Positions 12,241 to 25,071 of a DNA stretch of 64,000 nucleotides are shown here, one piece after another. Position numbers and translations under genes: made by a program. Positions within the stretch are counted from its first letter, which is position 1; the number at the start of each line of letters is the position of its first letter. Below the pieces are notes generated by a model that was not told the origin of the DNA, did no database searches, and worked only from the letters and a program-made list of their open reading frames with translations. This DNA is from Pholis gunnellus (taxonomy: Eukaryota > Chordata > Actinopteri > Perciformes > Pholidae), in the NCBI GenBank assembly GCA_910591455.2, contig OU342808.1, forward strand, positions 19,911,714-19,975,713, in the 5' to 3' direction.

Positions 12241-14959
12241 ACAGGCAAGAGAAGAGTGAGAATGGGAGGACGCATAATTATTTAAATGGGAAGCAACCAT
12301 TGTCGGGTTTGGGCAAATAGACAACTGGACGTTCAAATTCTTCAATGAGAAGTAATGTCCATTAATGCAGACACCAGGCTCTGTAAGAGAACAGCTAAAA
12401 ATCTATCAGCCACAGTCCCTACTGGTTGAGTCAGCGTTTTGACAGAACTGGCCTGTGCTGGGAGAAAGAAAGGCTCTGACCATCTTGGCAAATCTGTAGA
12501 AGTCCTGTATTGTCCGCACTGCCCACAGTCCTCATATCTACTTACTGTATATTTGCACTGACTAGTTCCTGTGTGTGTGTTTTGGTGTGACGGTTTGGAG
12601 CATGACATGGTTGTTTGCCTAGTATTAAAAAGTTGCCCATTGTAGTCACTCAGTATATGACTGTCCCCATTAAAAAGCAGGCCTCTTGGCACAATTCAGT
12701 GGACAGCAGAGGGTTAACGATGTGTTAAATAGACTTACGGTGAGTGTAAACCCGATCATTTGTTGTGTAAATGTTGATCATCAGCTGACACCATTAAGGA
12801 AATCATGCAGGATCCGACCTGAGTGCTGTCAGACAACTACATAAAAGTAACAAACACACATTTAAAGATATAATAAAGGAACGGAGAGATCCACCAATGT
12901 GAAAAATAACACCAGGGCATTTTACAAAAGCATACAGTACACTGCAGTATATTGCCTGTGTAGACGAAATGTTAAACCATAGCAAAGCAGTTTAGGAAAC
13001 ATAAACAGGAAGGAAAAGATGCCTTCAGGGAACTATCCATTGGTTGAGGTATGTCATATATAACTTAACACCACTGGAGCCTCAGTGCTCCATGCATCTG
13101 TATGTTTTGTGAATGATGTGTGAGGTAGCACTCACTGAGATGAAGGACAACACGTGTAATCTCACTCACAGTGACAGATTGGTAACTGATCCCAAGTGCA
13201 AACCAGAGGAGGGTAATGACTGCAAAAGTCAGAAGAAAAAAAAAGACTTACTTCAACAGATTTGGGCTGCTCATAATTTCACCAGGCCTCCTTTCTCAGG
13301 AAACACTCAAGTGCCTTTATTCATTGCATATGCAGCAGATCCTGCGCTAATTGTGTGTTTGTCCAATCCTTTCTGCACCAAGTGTACTTTGTTGCTAAAT
13401 GTATAATGTTAAGTTGTCTGTATTTATTATTTATCTTTGTTCAAGACTTGAACAGTGCAGCTGGTTGTACACAGGTCATGGATCCTCAACACTCGGCATA
13501 ATTCATGATCAATGTGTGCAATAGTATTGAAAAGTAGAGCTGAAAATATATTAATTTTTGCTGAGACTTTAACTTTTTTATTGTAAATCTACTTTTTACC
13601 TTGTGATTGTTGAGACCAAAGATACAACATGTGCCGCCTTGATGCGCCAGAGAAGACTTCCAACTCACAGATGTTACTCAAACAAAGCCTATATTTAAAG
13701 GTTAAACTTTGACTTAGAACTAAGATCAAAAATACTGTAAACATATGCAAACAATGCATTTAAAAGCACTTAAATAAGGAGAAACAAGTCAGATTACATT
13801 GATATCTCTATGGTCCCAACTGTCAAAAAGATCAGCATTTGTAAACGGAACAGGGTGAAATTTCAAGACCTTTTATTCATTCGTCAATCTTTCCATCTGT
13901 CTCTATGTCTCCTAAGCCTGAGGTGTGCTGTGACATGCATGGTGTGAGAAATCAGCCCTGGCAATCTGCCAAGCCTGTCGTTAAACAAAGAATTGATGCA
14001 CTGGCCTCTGGGCTTTTCCTGCCCGTCTCTAAACTGACTCGTATGAAAGCTTTGCAGCCAGGAAATATCTTTTTTTTTAAAACCTTCCTCCGTCTCTGCC
14101 AACTGCTACAAAAACAGCAGGCTATGAAGAGATGGGGTGGATGGGGGGTTCTTGATAACACAATGCTTTGTAATAAACGTCAATTCGGCGTCTTTCACTG
14201 TAGAATCACAAGCTCCTCTGCCTCTAAATGACAATTTAGATGGAGAATGTTATTTTATAGCGGTGACAAATTGCAGGTATCTCTTGTGGCTTTGGGTGAG
14301 CATTTCAGGGCCGCTTGCCAACTCTGAGTGGGAGCCAGGGCTTTGAGTGACTGTTGCACCTGACCGTGCACAATCCCTGAGATCAACTGGCATCACCAGC
14401 AGCTGCAGCAGTCCGCCAATGAAGACGAGTGTCCTCTCAGGGTGTCCCACCCACTTGGCATTTTCATTCAGTTGTGATGACTCTCTGGAGAACATGTCAG
14501 ACCATTCATTTTACTTCTTTCCTATAAGCCTCTTGAATTAGATGATGAATGATGTGGTATCTCCCAGCAGAATGGCCACACACACAAACCTGGGATTTCT
14601 ACTTTCACAGGAAGTTGTGTAGGTCATTTTTCTCCGATATTGTGCTGCCGTTAATCTATAGTATTTCTTTCTCTCTGTCTGTATCTGTCAAGTGAAGTTT
14701 AATTTTATATGAGTTGTCCCTTTGTGGATTATATTTGTTTTAGATGTATCTCGGAGACTGTGCAGACTCCTATCCTGACGTTTTATTTAAGTAAAAAAGA
14801 TATCTTGGATTTCTTGGAAGTCTCTATTCATGTGATGGAAAACAAATGAAGATCATTCCATTAGAATTAAGACAAAATCATTTGTTGTGGATCAATTACA
14901 CCTTCAAGAAACTAGTAGAGATCTAGGTGAGATCTTATTTTGGATTTCATTCTCCCTCC
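12241..14959. other. Non-genic stretch with ORF-dense block
   Basis: No gene is recognised. Between 13880 and 14520 open frames of 64-108 codons overlap on both strands and the sequence is GC-richer and non-repetitive. That pattern fits a conserved non-coding block at least as well as coding sequence. The rest, including 12700-13880, is AT-rich and featureless to me. Confidence 0.45.
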
Positions 14960-15300
14960 TCATAGTTGAGTTATTGGTCGGATTACCATGTCATTTTGTA
15001 AATTCACTAATGTTCCCCTTGGGAAAAATTATAATAACTTTAGTGATCCCCTGACTTTTCATCAAGCCAAATTGAAATTGTCCAATACTATCTGAGCTGT
15101 AGTTTTTATTATGTGCTAATTAGTAAATGTTAGCATGCTAACATGCTTAACTAAGACAGTGAATATGGTAAGAAATTATACCTGCTTAGCATTAGCACGT
15201 TAGCATTGTCCTTGTGAGCATTTAGCATGCTGATGTTAGCATTAAGTTCGAAACACTGTGTGCCAAAATACAGCTCTAGTCTTGTTTTAATCAGTCTCTG
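14960..15300 (+). mobile_element. Dispersed fish repeat 'TTAGCATGCTAAC' family, copy 1
   Basis: Blocks in order: TAATAACTTTAGTGATCCCC (about 15031), 'TGACTTTTCATCAAGCCAAA', 'ATGTTAGCATGCTAACATGC' (about 15126), 'CTAAGACAGTGAA' and 'GTTAGCATTGTCCTTGTGAG'. The order is shared by copies at 18700, 20940 and 37770. I recognise it as one of the commonest interspersed repeats of percomorph fishes. There is no open frame, and ends and target duplications are not visible. Copies are heavily diverged, so the insertions are old. Confidence 0.75.
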
Positions 15301-18300
15301 GCAAGTCCCCCAACTTTTTGTGAAATACAAAGTGAAATACAAAAACTTGGAGTGCCCCTTTAAATGTAAAACTGATTAAAGAAATAATTTCCCAAAAGCC
15401 GCAAGTTCAAACCGACAATAACTTGAAAGAAAGGTAAACAACAGAAGTGACATGTATGACTTCATGTGGGCAATCCTAATAAGTTTCAGTCTACCTGGGT
15501 TTAGGGTTGTCTTTGCTGGTTGAGACTCGCTGGTTGAGACTCGCTGCTGTAAACAGATTTTTTTCATTTTCCGCCACCACCCATACACTTGCATGCATAC
15601 AACACGTGCACTCACAAACAAATGCTGTTACTCTTGCTTAAAAACATGCACACACTTTGTAGTATCTTGTACATTAGCGATGTCTTGAGCCCAGCTGTGT
15701 GTACTGCAATGCATAAACCAGAGATGTTCAGTCTGGCTTGCATGCTAATTGCCTGTGGGGCTCTTCTCCATGCAATGCTCCTGACTAGACCACCCACCGT
15801 GAGGAGTGGGTGCATTCGTCTCCATTTCAATAAAGCGTGTCATTATCTACTCGCCTGTGATGTGCCACCGCACCACTAAAAGTTAAATGCTGGAATAACA
15901 TCCAAGACGTCTCTAAGGAAACGTGATTGATGTTACTTTTTTGGGCAAGCGTTTTGAAAGGTGTGATGGTGCATTATTGGCAGGTTGTTGTTTTGTGTCT
16001 CTGTGCTAACTTCAGGATATATTTACTACTAGACATCTTTCCTGCTGGGTCTGGCCCTGCCGGTTTTGCAGGGAGGATTTCACGGGTAACGCATGAATGA
16101 GAGTAGTTGGTGCTCCATGCTGGAAAAGCTGCTGCTGAGCGTGAGCAGACTTCCCTCCTCCTGACCAAATCCTCTTTGGCCACAGGCTCTCCCCTGTGCC
16201 AAGGCCTGCTGAGCTAAACCAACAACTGGGCCACTTGATGAAAGGGAAGAGCAGCGGGGGGGGGGTGCAAGCCATGAACCAAGGGTCACCCCACAATCCT
16301 GATGACTCTATCCCCGGTTCTCCTTTCACTGGCCCATAGAATACACCACCAAAGCATAAACTTTACCACAGGCTGCTGATGTTCTTTTAACATCGCTGAG
16401 CTAAACTGAGCAGAACTGTTGTACATACTGTATAGTGTAGCTGGTTGTGTGGTGGTGGAAAGGAATGATGCAATCTGACACAGAATAGGTGCTGGTGAAG
16501 ACCGTGGAAAATACAGCAAATTAAATGTGTGCGTCTCTGTGCCTGTGTACTCTGGTGAACCAAGGGCTGCAAGCCACTTCAGAAATTGAAGATGAGCTCT
16601 CCAACCCCTTATGTGGAAATCTTGTTTGTCTCGTTTTTCTTTTGTGACGCGTTTCTTAGGCAAGAAGGAGTTGAGCTCTAGCCAGCTCAACTGACCCAGA
16701 ACTTGACTGTCAACTGTGAAAATCAGGGTGGGGTTACAGGACGATTGGAGGCTTTTTTTTTTTTTATCTTGCAGACATACAGTATGACATGAATATGTTT
16801 GTCTTCCATGTTTGTGTGGGTGTGAGAGCGTGTGTGTGTGTGTGTGTGTGTATGACGGGGACAGTCAAACCGATAAAAAGCAGCACCACTGTATTGCACA
16901 TTTTTAAACATTTGGAGTTGAAAGAAGCCATGGGGAATTGTAAAGTGACCACCCAAGGTTAAGAATATAGCTGCAGGGAACAAAACAGCGTGTAAGCAAG
17001 AGAGAGCTTGGCTCCTGACATGTCCCTGCAGCAGGCTGGAAGACTTCCTGAAGATAAGACAAAGTATTCCTGCAATCCACCATGAAAGAAACAAATCATC
17101 CAAGAGCAATTTTTAGCTGCACATTCGTTTTCAAGGCTCACATTTGCTTATGTGATTCCAATGAAAGCAGCAGAAACAAACACAGCCTTGTACCGGGACA
17201 TGCTATTTGTTTTCCTTCAAGCACACCACATTTTGCAGCTCTGCACAGGATGTGAGGCGTGACAGAATATACATATGATTTTATTTCTCTGATCACAGGC
17301 TCCCACCACCCCTCCTGTTTTTTTGCATATGGAGCTCATCAAAGATGAACGACTTGTTAATGCCAGGATTGCTCAGCTGGAAAGTTGTTTTCAAGCGCTA
17401 GGGCCATTGAACGAACACAATGTAATAAAACACCACGCCAGTGCTGCTTCTTTGAGCTTCAGAGCTTTTGCCCGCCACAAAGAAGTAAATCTTTAAAAGG
17501 CTTTTGCTTGTGGAGCGGAGCACAGTAAAGCTTCTTAGAGCAGGTCAGCATCACTATTGCTCAGATAAGGATCAGGAGGTATGATTGTACTCTGAGCCTT
17601 GTAGCATTAGCATGCAGACAACCTGCTGGCCCTCTAGTCAACCTGAGCACACACAGACTCAAGTGTCTCAGTTTGCTCCCAGGCATGTTTTAACACTGCA
17701 AACTCTCTGGGGCTGCATCATGGTGGTCTACATTTAGCTTTTGGAGGCCACTGTGCTTATATGCAAAGGCAAACTGAGACACATTGTCCTTGGACAGAGG
17801 TGTTCATGTCCCATTCCCCAAGCAGCTGCCTCATTGAAAATCCTAACAGTAGATTTGGAAGCCATGAAACATTAACAGTGGAAAGAGTGTTGGCATGAAA
17901 ATAAGTTAGTGAGTAAAACATTAAGCATGTGTGCAGATGCACCTGGTACAAGCTACCACTGAAATGCACTGTATGATAGGCTGATGTGTGTTTCAGTGGA
18001 AGTTCCAGTTTGAGCAGCTTTGGATGTTGTGGATAACTGACAAGAGGATTAGGGTGAGCGTGACCTGCTGTAAATACATAACTCACACCGACACACATCA
18101 AACTGTGCATACTGCATGCATAGTATATGGTGAGAAGTGCACACCTAAAGCACAGACACACACACACACACACACACATATATACTTAACAGGTGCAATT
18201 ACCCTTGTGACTACTTGTTGATTCACGTAGGTGTGTTATGGATTCACACAGAGCTCTTCAGCATCAGTGTAGAGTAGCAGAGTTACTGATTCGCTGACAT

Positions 18301-18699
18301 TGGTCGTCAGACAGAGATGTCACTCTCATGCATTAATTCCCACAGTCTGACATAAAACAATAGTTGGTTAGCTACAACAGGTTTCGCTTGCTGCAATAAT
18401 TTCATACTAAAAACAACGATTTATCCAACTCAGACTGCAGAAGCCTCATAAGTTAAGCCTTAAGTTGTACCTTTGAAAAAAATAGACTAATAGGACAGAG
18501 AGTTGGTGGCATTAAATTGTTCCAAGGATATATGGGCCTTTACGCTGTTGGGCCTAAACAAGACCCCTAATAATGCTCAAATCTTCCCTGATTGTTGCTG
18601 AGTCAAGCTGATTCTCCGCCAAAATTGACTCAAATTCTGCACCTCAACACCAACAATGACTTTAGTGATTTTTCCCTCATGCATCACCTTTTGGTTTGC
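15301..18699. other. Non-genic stretch
   Basis: A 14-bp unit GCTGGTTGAGACTC is directly duplicated at 15515-15542. A G run lies at about 16256-16266, (TG)11 at 16830-16851 and (CA)n at 18156-18178. A 134-codon minus-strand frame at 16286-16690 has no recognisable domain. Positions 17310-17560 are compact unique sequence that could be conserved. No gene is supported. Confidence 0.5.
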
Positions 18700-19030
18700 A
18701 TTTTGGGTTTTGAGTAAAATATCTCCACAATGGATACATTGCCATTTTATTTGGTACAGACATGCATGTCCCCCTTAGGATGAATTGTAATATTGTTGAT
18801 GATTCTCTGACTTTTCATCCAGCTCCATCATCAGGTCAACATTTTATTTGTCCAATATACTTTTGACAGATTTTTTAAGTTTAGTCCGTGACTTTCTGAT
18901 CTTTCTTGTGCCACCAGAGGGTCAACGTTTTAATTTGCCCAATACTTTGTGCTTTTCCCAACTACCTACGAAACCAATGACATCACCCCTAAGATACACT
19001 TTGTGTTTAGTGATAATCCACAATCCACAA
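18700..19030 (+). mobile_element. Dispersed fish repeat 'TTAGCATGCTAAC' family, copy 2
   Basis: Contains AAAATATCTCCACAATGGAT, 'TTGGTACAGACATGCATGTC', 'TTAGGATGAATTGTAAT', 'TGACTTTTCATCCAGCTCCA' and TCATCATCAGGTCAAC, then a second, partly repeated set (GACTTTCTGATC…AGGGTCAACG…TTTGCCCAATACTTTG) and 'CTTTGTGTTTAGTG'. The internal duplication of the 'GACTTT…GGTCAAC…CCAATA' block suggests a local tandem copy inside the element. The TTAGCATGC tail is missing. Confidence 0.7.
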
Positions 19031-19752
19031 ACCCGGAAGAGTAATAAATTGTAAGTGGCAACCATTGCGTGCTGCCATGTTTGTATCAGGTCTTCAGAAA
19101 TACCTTGTGACTTCAGTGCAAAATTCTCAAATATATAAACAATTACAAGAGAGGTACAAACCAGAATTTAGATTCCTACACTGCATACTCACAATGATGC
19201 ACAGCCAAGTACATGTTGTAAATGGCCACAAGCACTCAAATACTAACACCCACACACAAAAGTAACCCATGGATACCGACACAATCATACTGTGTGCACA
19301 CCTACACTGGTACACACTGCATGTTCTGCACTGCCACTACTTTATCTGCTAACACACAGAGAGTAGATGTTTATTTTGCTAATGTGTCCAATTTGGAACA
19401 ATCCAACATGATCTGCAAGAGAGACGTACAGTATGTAGAGGAATGTTTAGTTTATTCTCAGGGAAACTCGAGGTTCGATGTGTGTTCTGCCAGTTTAAAC
19501 ACATTACTGTAACTCTGCTGCATGCTGGAGTTCCCATTAAGGTCCCCTGCAGGTTTATTCAAACATACTATGTGTACAGAAAGACGCTGACATCATCATG
19601 ACACAATCTCTCTCAGGGGAAATTGCATTCACTCGTCACTTTAATGCAGCAGCTCTGATCCTCTGACACTAGTAGCACTTCTTCTGCTTTCCTGGACAGT
19701 GAAGACTGTATAGCTTTGCCTGAGGGCAGCCAAATGGTTTCCTTGTTTTGTT

Positions 19753-19792
<40 letters not shown>

Positions 19793-20939
19793 CCCCCCCT
19801 CTCTCTCTATCTCTCTCCCTGTCTCATAATGTTCATTTGAATATTTGGCTGCTGACTCATGATACCTAAACTCATCATGCCCATTCACAACATCTTGATA
19901 GTGTGTATATATCACCTGTTTAGATGACTGACAGCTCCTACCAGCAAGGGTGTAATTAATCAGAACAAAGCCGTGCTACACCTCTTGACAGCTGTGATAG
20001 ATTGGGGGAGTTGCTCAAGCTGACTAGGTTTGTCAGGTCCAAGTTATGACTGTCATTGGGAATGCATGAAAAGAGCCTGTGACAGTGCACTGTGTACCTG
20101 TAATTAATAACAGGACTGGTAATGGCTATTTGTTGTCTGATCTGGAATGTGTCAGCCTAAGGCTCAATGGTTATTTACCCAAAGTATTTGTCATGTCTCA
20201 AGACTTTTCAGAGATGTCAAGTGAGGAGAAAGCTGTCAGAGTGTAATCCTGCTGCTGCTCCTTGCTTTTCCATTACGCGGCTATTAATGAATCGCACCAT
20301 TGAGAGTTATGCAATGGCATAGTGAGCTTGGCAGTGCACTCCAGACTCATTTTTCAGTCTTCTTTTGATTGTACAGAGATTATATTGCAATGTACAACAA
20401 AAACAAATTAAGATATAAACACACAAGCTATGTACACTTGCTTTAAAAATATCATCTTCCCCACCTGTGATCACTTTCTTCCCCTCTTCGTTGCCCAGTG
20501 TGAGTCCAGAAATAACGTTTCTTCTCACACTGTATTACATTGTTTCCTGTTAAACTATTTATTCTTCTGGCGATTTATGAGGCTGTTTTCATGACATACT
20601 TTTGAGGGTGTTGGGTTTTGAAGAGGATTATGTCTGTGATGTGTGACTCATGGCTTCTAGACAGCAGCCATCATCTTACTGTGGACTACCTGTTTGCCTG
20701 CCTGCCTGACGATTGCGGAATTCTCAAAAATTCCTCTTGTCTCCTTAGTAAATCAACACAAAGAGAAGCAGCTCACATTGTGTTTGCATGTTGTGTACAA
20801 CTAATGTGACATGTAATAAAACATCTGCAGTAGAATGAACCATGGCCACCGATGACACTTGCTTGCTCCACGTCTCTCAAAAATATGTATAGAGGATAAT
20901 CCACAGAGCACTGTGCAGTTACTGATGATGAATTAGAAC
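19031..20939. other. Non-genic stretch with CTGT/CT tract
   Basis: A (CTGT)7 run followed by a CT-rich tract lies at 19754-19825. Positions 19970-20340 are non-repetitive, include E-box-like CAGCTG, TTAATTAATAA-like and TATTAATGAAT words, and are among the better candidates for a conserved non-coding element in this window. No gene is recognised. Confidence 0.5.
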
Positions 20940-21400
20940 ATTTTAGCCATGCTAGTGACACGGCTCTATGGATGCCCATGTCGGTCTGTCGGTCGATGGG
21001 TTCACCATTTTGGTCCAGAATCAAATATCTCAACACAATTGGAAATATTTCAATGAAATTGTGTAAAGACGTTCATGGTTCACAGAGGATGCAGCATACT
21101 GATTTTGGTGATCCCCTGACTCTACATCCAGCGCCACGTTTAGGTTGACATTTGAAATACACAGTGAAACGTTTTGGCCACTGTTGGATGGGTTACTAAT
21201 TGGGTACAACACGATTATTGTGAACTTTTCATGATTCCTTAACTTTTCATGTAGCGCAAAACTTTGGTTTATATCTAAATGCCTGGACAATGAATGACAT
21301 TCTCATCAACGGCTGGTATACTTTGTGCTAATTAGCTAATGTTAGCACGCTAATTACATGCTAAACTAGGATGGTAACAGTGGTAAACACTGATGATTAA
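20940..21400 (+). mobile_element. Dispersed fish repeat 'TTAGCATGCTAAC' family, copy 3
   Basis: This is the longest 5' extent of the family here: GGATGCCCATGTCGGTCTGT, TTTGGTCCAGAATCAAATAT, 'TTGGTGATCCCCTGACTCTA', 'CATCCAGCGCCACG', then a diverged middle, and 'TTTGTGCTAATTAGCTAATG', TTAGCACGCTAATTACATGC and CTAAACTAGGATGGTAAC. It helps order the blocks of the other copies. Confidence 0.75.
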
Positions 21401-24300
21401 AGAAATAACCAGCACCACATATTATAAATACATTACACATAATGTTCTGAAAAAATATAGGCCATATTTCTTAAAACTCTCATCTAAATATAGTATCATA
21501 AAATCAACTTAAAGGACTTACAAGTACTTAGTTGCTTTGTATAAATATGTTATTTAGTTGTACTGATGTAGAGGCTGCTATATCAGATCCATGTTGATGT
21601 TAATTTATAATAACTAGCACCCTTCAGTTTCAGTAGTGATCTTAACTTTCTCACTATTGAACTAGAGGATTTGAATCAATGAAGCTCCAGTCAAGCAGCA
21701 TTCATATGACATGTCCCTCCCAGCTGACTTCACTTCCCCTCCCTCCTTCCATTCAATTTTACTGCCCTCCAATAACCTGGAAACTCACATCGGGGCCATA
21801 AACGCAGTGTTTCAAACATGAGCATGAATTTGCTTTAGATGTAGCTAAACATGTCTGGCCAGGTTTAGCACAGCGTTAAAAAAATGCAGCTTCCTCATAC
21901 ATTTGAATGAGACCCAATGCAGAGGGCTGCAGCAAAACCACTCCAGTAAGTTGTTTGTCCAGCAAATAAGTTGAACATGGCTTAACTTTTCCCACCGTTG
22001 GTCAACCACATAATGCTATGCAGTATTTCTGCTGTTTACTCTTGCAATAGTCGTGACGGAAGATAAAATGATTGCCACCGAGATACAGTTCCAGAGAATT
22101 CTTTCTCATAATATTAGAAGTGATTTTGCAACGTTTTGGCATCTAAAGACCTTCAAACTAATGGATTACCCAGGCTTCTTTGGACTAAATTTCATCATCT
22201 CACCCGTACCTGAAACAACATGCAGACACCACCCTTGCATTTTTTAAATGGAGGGTTGTTTAAGGTCTGGACACCCACTAACGTGCACATCATCCTCTTC
22301 ATCAAAATGGTTCTCTGCACAGTGGTCAGTATGACAGGTCAACTCTTGTACCTGTACATTATTCTCCTATAGTCACATATAAGTTGTTTGAGCCCCCAAG
22401 ACCCTTTTCCCATCGAGAAAGAGGCCCAAGGCCAATGTGAAGGCCAAGGTTTGGATGACAGCACATATGCTGTTGCCATGTCTGCTTTGTTCTGCCTTCT
22501 CTACCTCCAATCCTTCACACCATTGGCTGTCAATGGCTAGGTCAGTGGATGACCCCGCTGTTAAGCCACAAGCTTTATAAATGGACACGCTAGTTGAAAA
22601 GACTCAGTCAGGATGGAAATGCACGCTTCGGAGATAAACTCAGCAGAAATTCAGGGAAGGATCAAGGGTGGCGGTGTAGATAATTAATGATTTCTTTTTT
22701 TCCATGCTGGAAAAAAGCCCCCGGCCCCTGTCGTTACAGCTGACCAACATTAGTAATAAATTCCTCATGGTTTGACAACATGTTGGGTGGACTTTCTGGC
22801 CCGGCTATGGCTCAGCACTGTGTAGCCCCTCATTGTCCCATAGGTTTTACATTACAGTTGGGACTGTGTAAGTCCCAGAGAGATCAGGATCCCACGTTAA
22901 GTCTCTCTCTCTTTTTCTCCCAATCTCTCTTGCGCTCACGCACATGCATATGCTTTCCCCCCTTTTTGGGTTTTGCTCCCACACACTGCTCTAGGTCAGA
23001 AAAGCTGATCTACAAATCCAGCCTGTTAAGAGAAGAAATACAAGCTGCTATTGAATTAGCACTGCAGTTGTGTTTGTATCATGCTGACATGTCAGTGCAT
23101 GTTTTCCTCCGCTGAGTAAAACTTTTTGGCCTCAGTGCAACCCAGCTGCCAAGAAATGGAGCACAGATCTGGAAATGCATGTCATTGGGACAAATACCAC
23201 TAAACGTTATGTTAATGTTTCTCTAATTTACTTTTTATAGATTTGTGTATTACCTTTCTAAAGGTGACAAGATGAAAGTGTTTATAGTAATTTTGTCTTG
23301 TCATATAAAAACGCCAACAGTGTGCTTTATCTGCATTTGACTTGCTTTAGGCCTGCAGCAGATATCATTGGAGACATAGGGAACACAGAAGAGGACACAG
23401 TAGATACTTTCTGTACTGTTGAGTGTCTTCTCCTCAGATGGCAGGTGTTTTAGGGACTGACTGGGACTGGGACAAACCATTTATTTGCTTTGCTTCCTTT
23501 TGACTGACAACTAGAAACTGTATATTACTTGCACATATGTCTTGCTATATCAATACTGCACTGACAGCTTGCACGCTGCATTGTTTTGGACTTCCTCGCT
23601 CAAATGGAATAGTGCATACAACACAACCAAACTAAGCCGATCAAAATACATTTTGTGGCATCATCCTCCGTGTGGCCAACAGTGCTTACATTTCACTTGC
23701 TGTCATTCTCCGAAGCCTTGTCATTAGCAAAGACAAGCTTAAGAGTACAATGATCACATTCACACCTACATGCCATCTCTCAGCACCTGCTTAGGGAAGG
23801 GCAGGAAGTACAGAGCATTACATTGCCTGGTCTTGGCCATGTGCCATGTCATGCTAGCACAGTTGTCATACCCCACCATTTTATTGCGCTTTCACTCCAA
23901 GGAAATACAAACTACACAGTGAAAAAAGCGCCACATCCCTAATCCAGCTAAGTTACTCTACAAGACATCCTTCAGAATCCACACAGCAAATGTCACAGTT
24001 GTTGGTTTAAGGCAGGATCTTTCATCCTTATGTTTTAAAATGGTGTCGCTGTCAGTTGACATACTGTTGATTTAGCTTCAAATACTACCGCTATTGTTCT
24101 AATCATAGAGAGTCTTTTGATGTCGGTTGGAAGTTAGCTTCTAAAAAGCTTGATGCCTCTCTTTCTCTTTTCAGTTTCTAAGACAAACATGCTGTAAATG
24201 GTTGCTGTGACACAGGTAAAGAAAAGACCTCAAAACCTTTCTGAAGCCTACATATAAAGTGACTCTTTAGTCCTACTACTCCTCAAAGCACTACAATATA
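21401..24300. other. Non-genic stretch
   Basis: No gene is supported. Positions 21690-22030 include ATTTGAATGAGACCCAATGC, which feels like a dispersed repeat but I cannot place it. Frames of 111 codons (22780-23115) and shorter show no domain. 22900-22960 is CT-rich. The rest is unique AT-rich sequence. Confidence 0.45.
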
Positions 24301-24568
24301 AATGGTAAATCTAGTCTTCCAACCACTCAAAGCGCTTTCACACTACATGTCATTATTCACCCATTCATATTGATGACAGAAACTACCATGCAAGGTGCCA
24401 CCTGCCCATCAGGACTCTAACTAACATTCACACACCGTAGGCACAGCTACGGGAGCCATTTGAAGTTAAGTGTCTTGCCCAAGGACACATCGACATAGAC
24501 TAGGGGATTGAACCGCCGATCCACTGATTGAAGGACGACCATCCTCTACCACTGAGCCACAGTCGCCC
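24301..24568 (-). mobile_element. tRNA-derived SINE, longer copy
   Basis: On the minus strand the element begins at 24568 with a tRNA-like head. The A box TGGCTCAGTGG (24559-24549) matches the pol III consensus, and the B box GGTTCAATCCC lies at 24514-24504. The body holds TGTGTCCTTGGGCAAGACAC, GCTCCCGTAGCTGTGCCTAC, GGGCAGGTGGCACCTTGCAT and an AAAGCGCTTTGAGTGG-like block, and ends near 24301 with GATTTACCATTT. The 6998-7160 copy shares the head and first half. No clear target duplication is visible. A genuine tRNA gene is excluded by the tail and by the duplication of the whole unit. Confidence 0.85.
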
Positions 24569-24640
24569 ATATATACAAGGCAGGCATGTAATATATCAGT
24601 TCATGTGATTGCACTAACTTTAGCTTTGCAGTATCCATAC

Positions 24641-24918
24641 TAGGGCTGTCCTCAACCAAATACATTTTTAGTCTGACACGATTTTGTTGTCTAATTGATT
24701 AGTTGATTTAATCGACTTAGTTTCTCTACAAAGAAACTAAGTAAGCAAAAAGCGTCATTTTAGATTTTATGTTTACAGAGTTGTGTTCATAATTTTCTTG
24801 GAAATAAGTCATTCAGCGTGAAAAAAGCATTAAAAAACTAATTGATTTAAGAACTCTTTGTCAACTAAGACCAGAACAACCGATTAGTCGACTAACTGAC
24901 TAAGAGGGGGCATTCTTA
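24641..24918. mobile_element. hAT-type MITE with 8-bp target duplication
   Basis: The left end is TAGGGCTGTCCTCAACC and the right end GACTAAGAGGGGGCATTCTTA. The intact family right end, as I remember it, reads GCAGCCCTA, so the right terminus has decayed. The flanks are ATCCATAC (24633-24640) and ATTCATAC (24919-24926), seven of eight bases identical, the duplication length of hAT elements. Internal sequence holds repeated ATTAGTCGACTAA-like words and a perfect 11-bp stem (24715-24725 with 24732-24742). At 278 bp with no open frame, it is non-autonomous. Confidence 0.85.
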
Positions 24919-25071
24919 ATTCATACTTATACATACATACTGCAGTATGTAGTACATTTTGGAGGTGCAACGTATGCTCATACAATGGATTGTATGATAT
25001 GTTAAGGATTTTTGTGCAGACTACTGACTACATGCACATAACATGGCAAATAAATTAAATATCAGTTATAC

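Noticed and set aside
16286..16690. 134-codon minus-strand frame
   Set aside because: No recognisable domain; overlapping frames in other registers; no splice or promoter context.
24484..24568. Minus-strand tRNA gene
   Set aside because: A and B boxes are present, but the cloverleaf does not close, and the same head with the same non-tRNA body recurs at 6998-7160, so it is a SINE.
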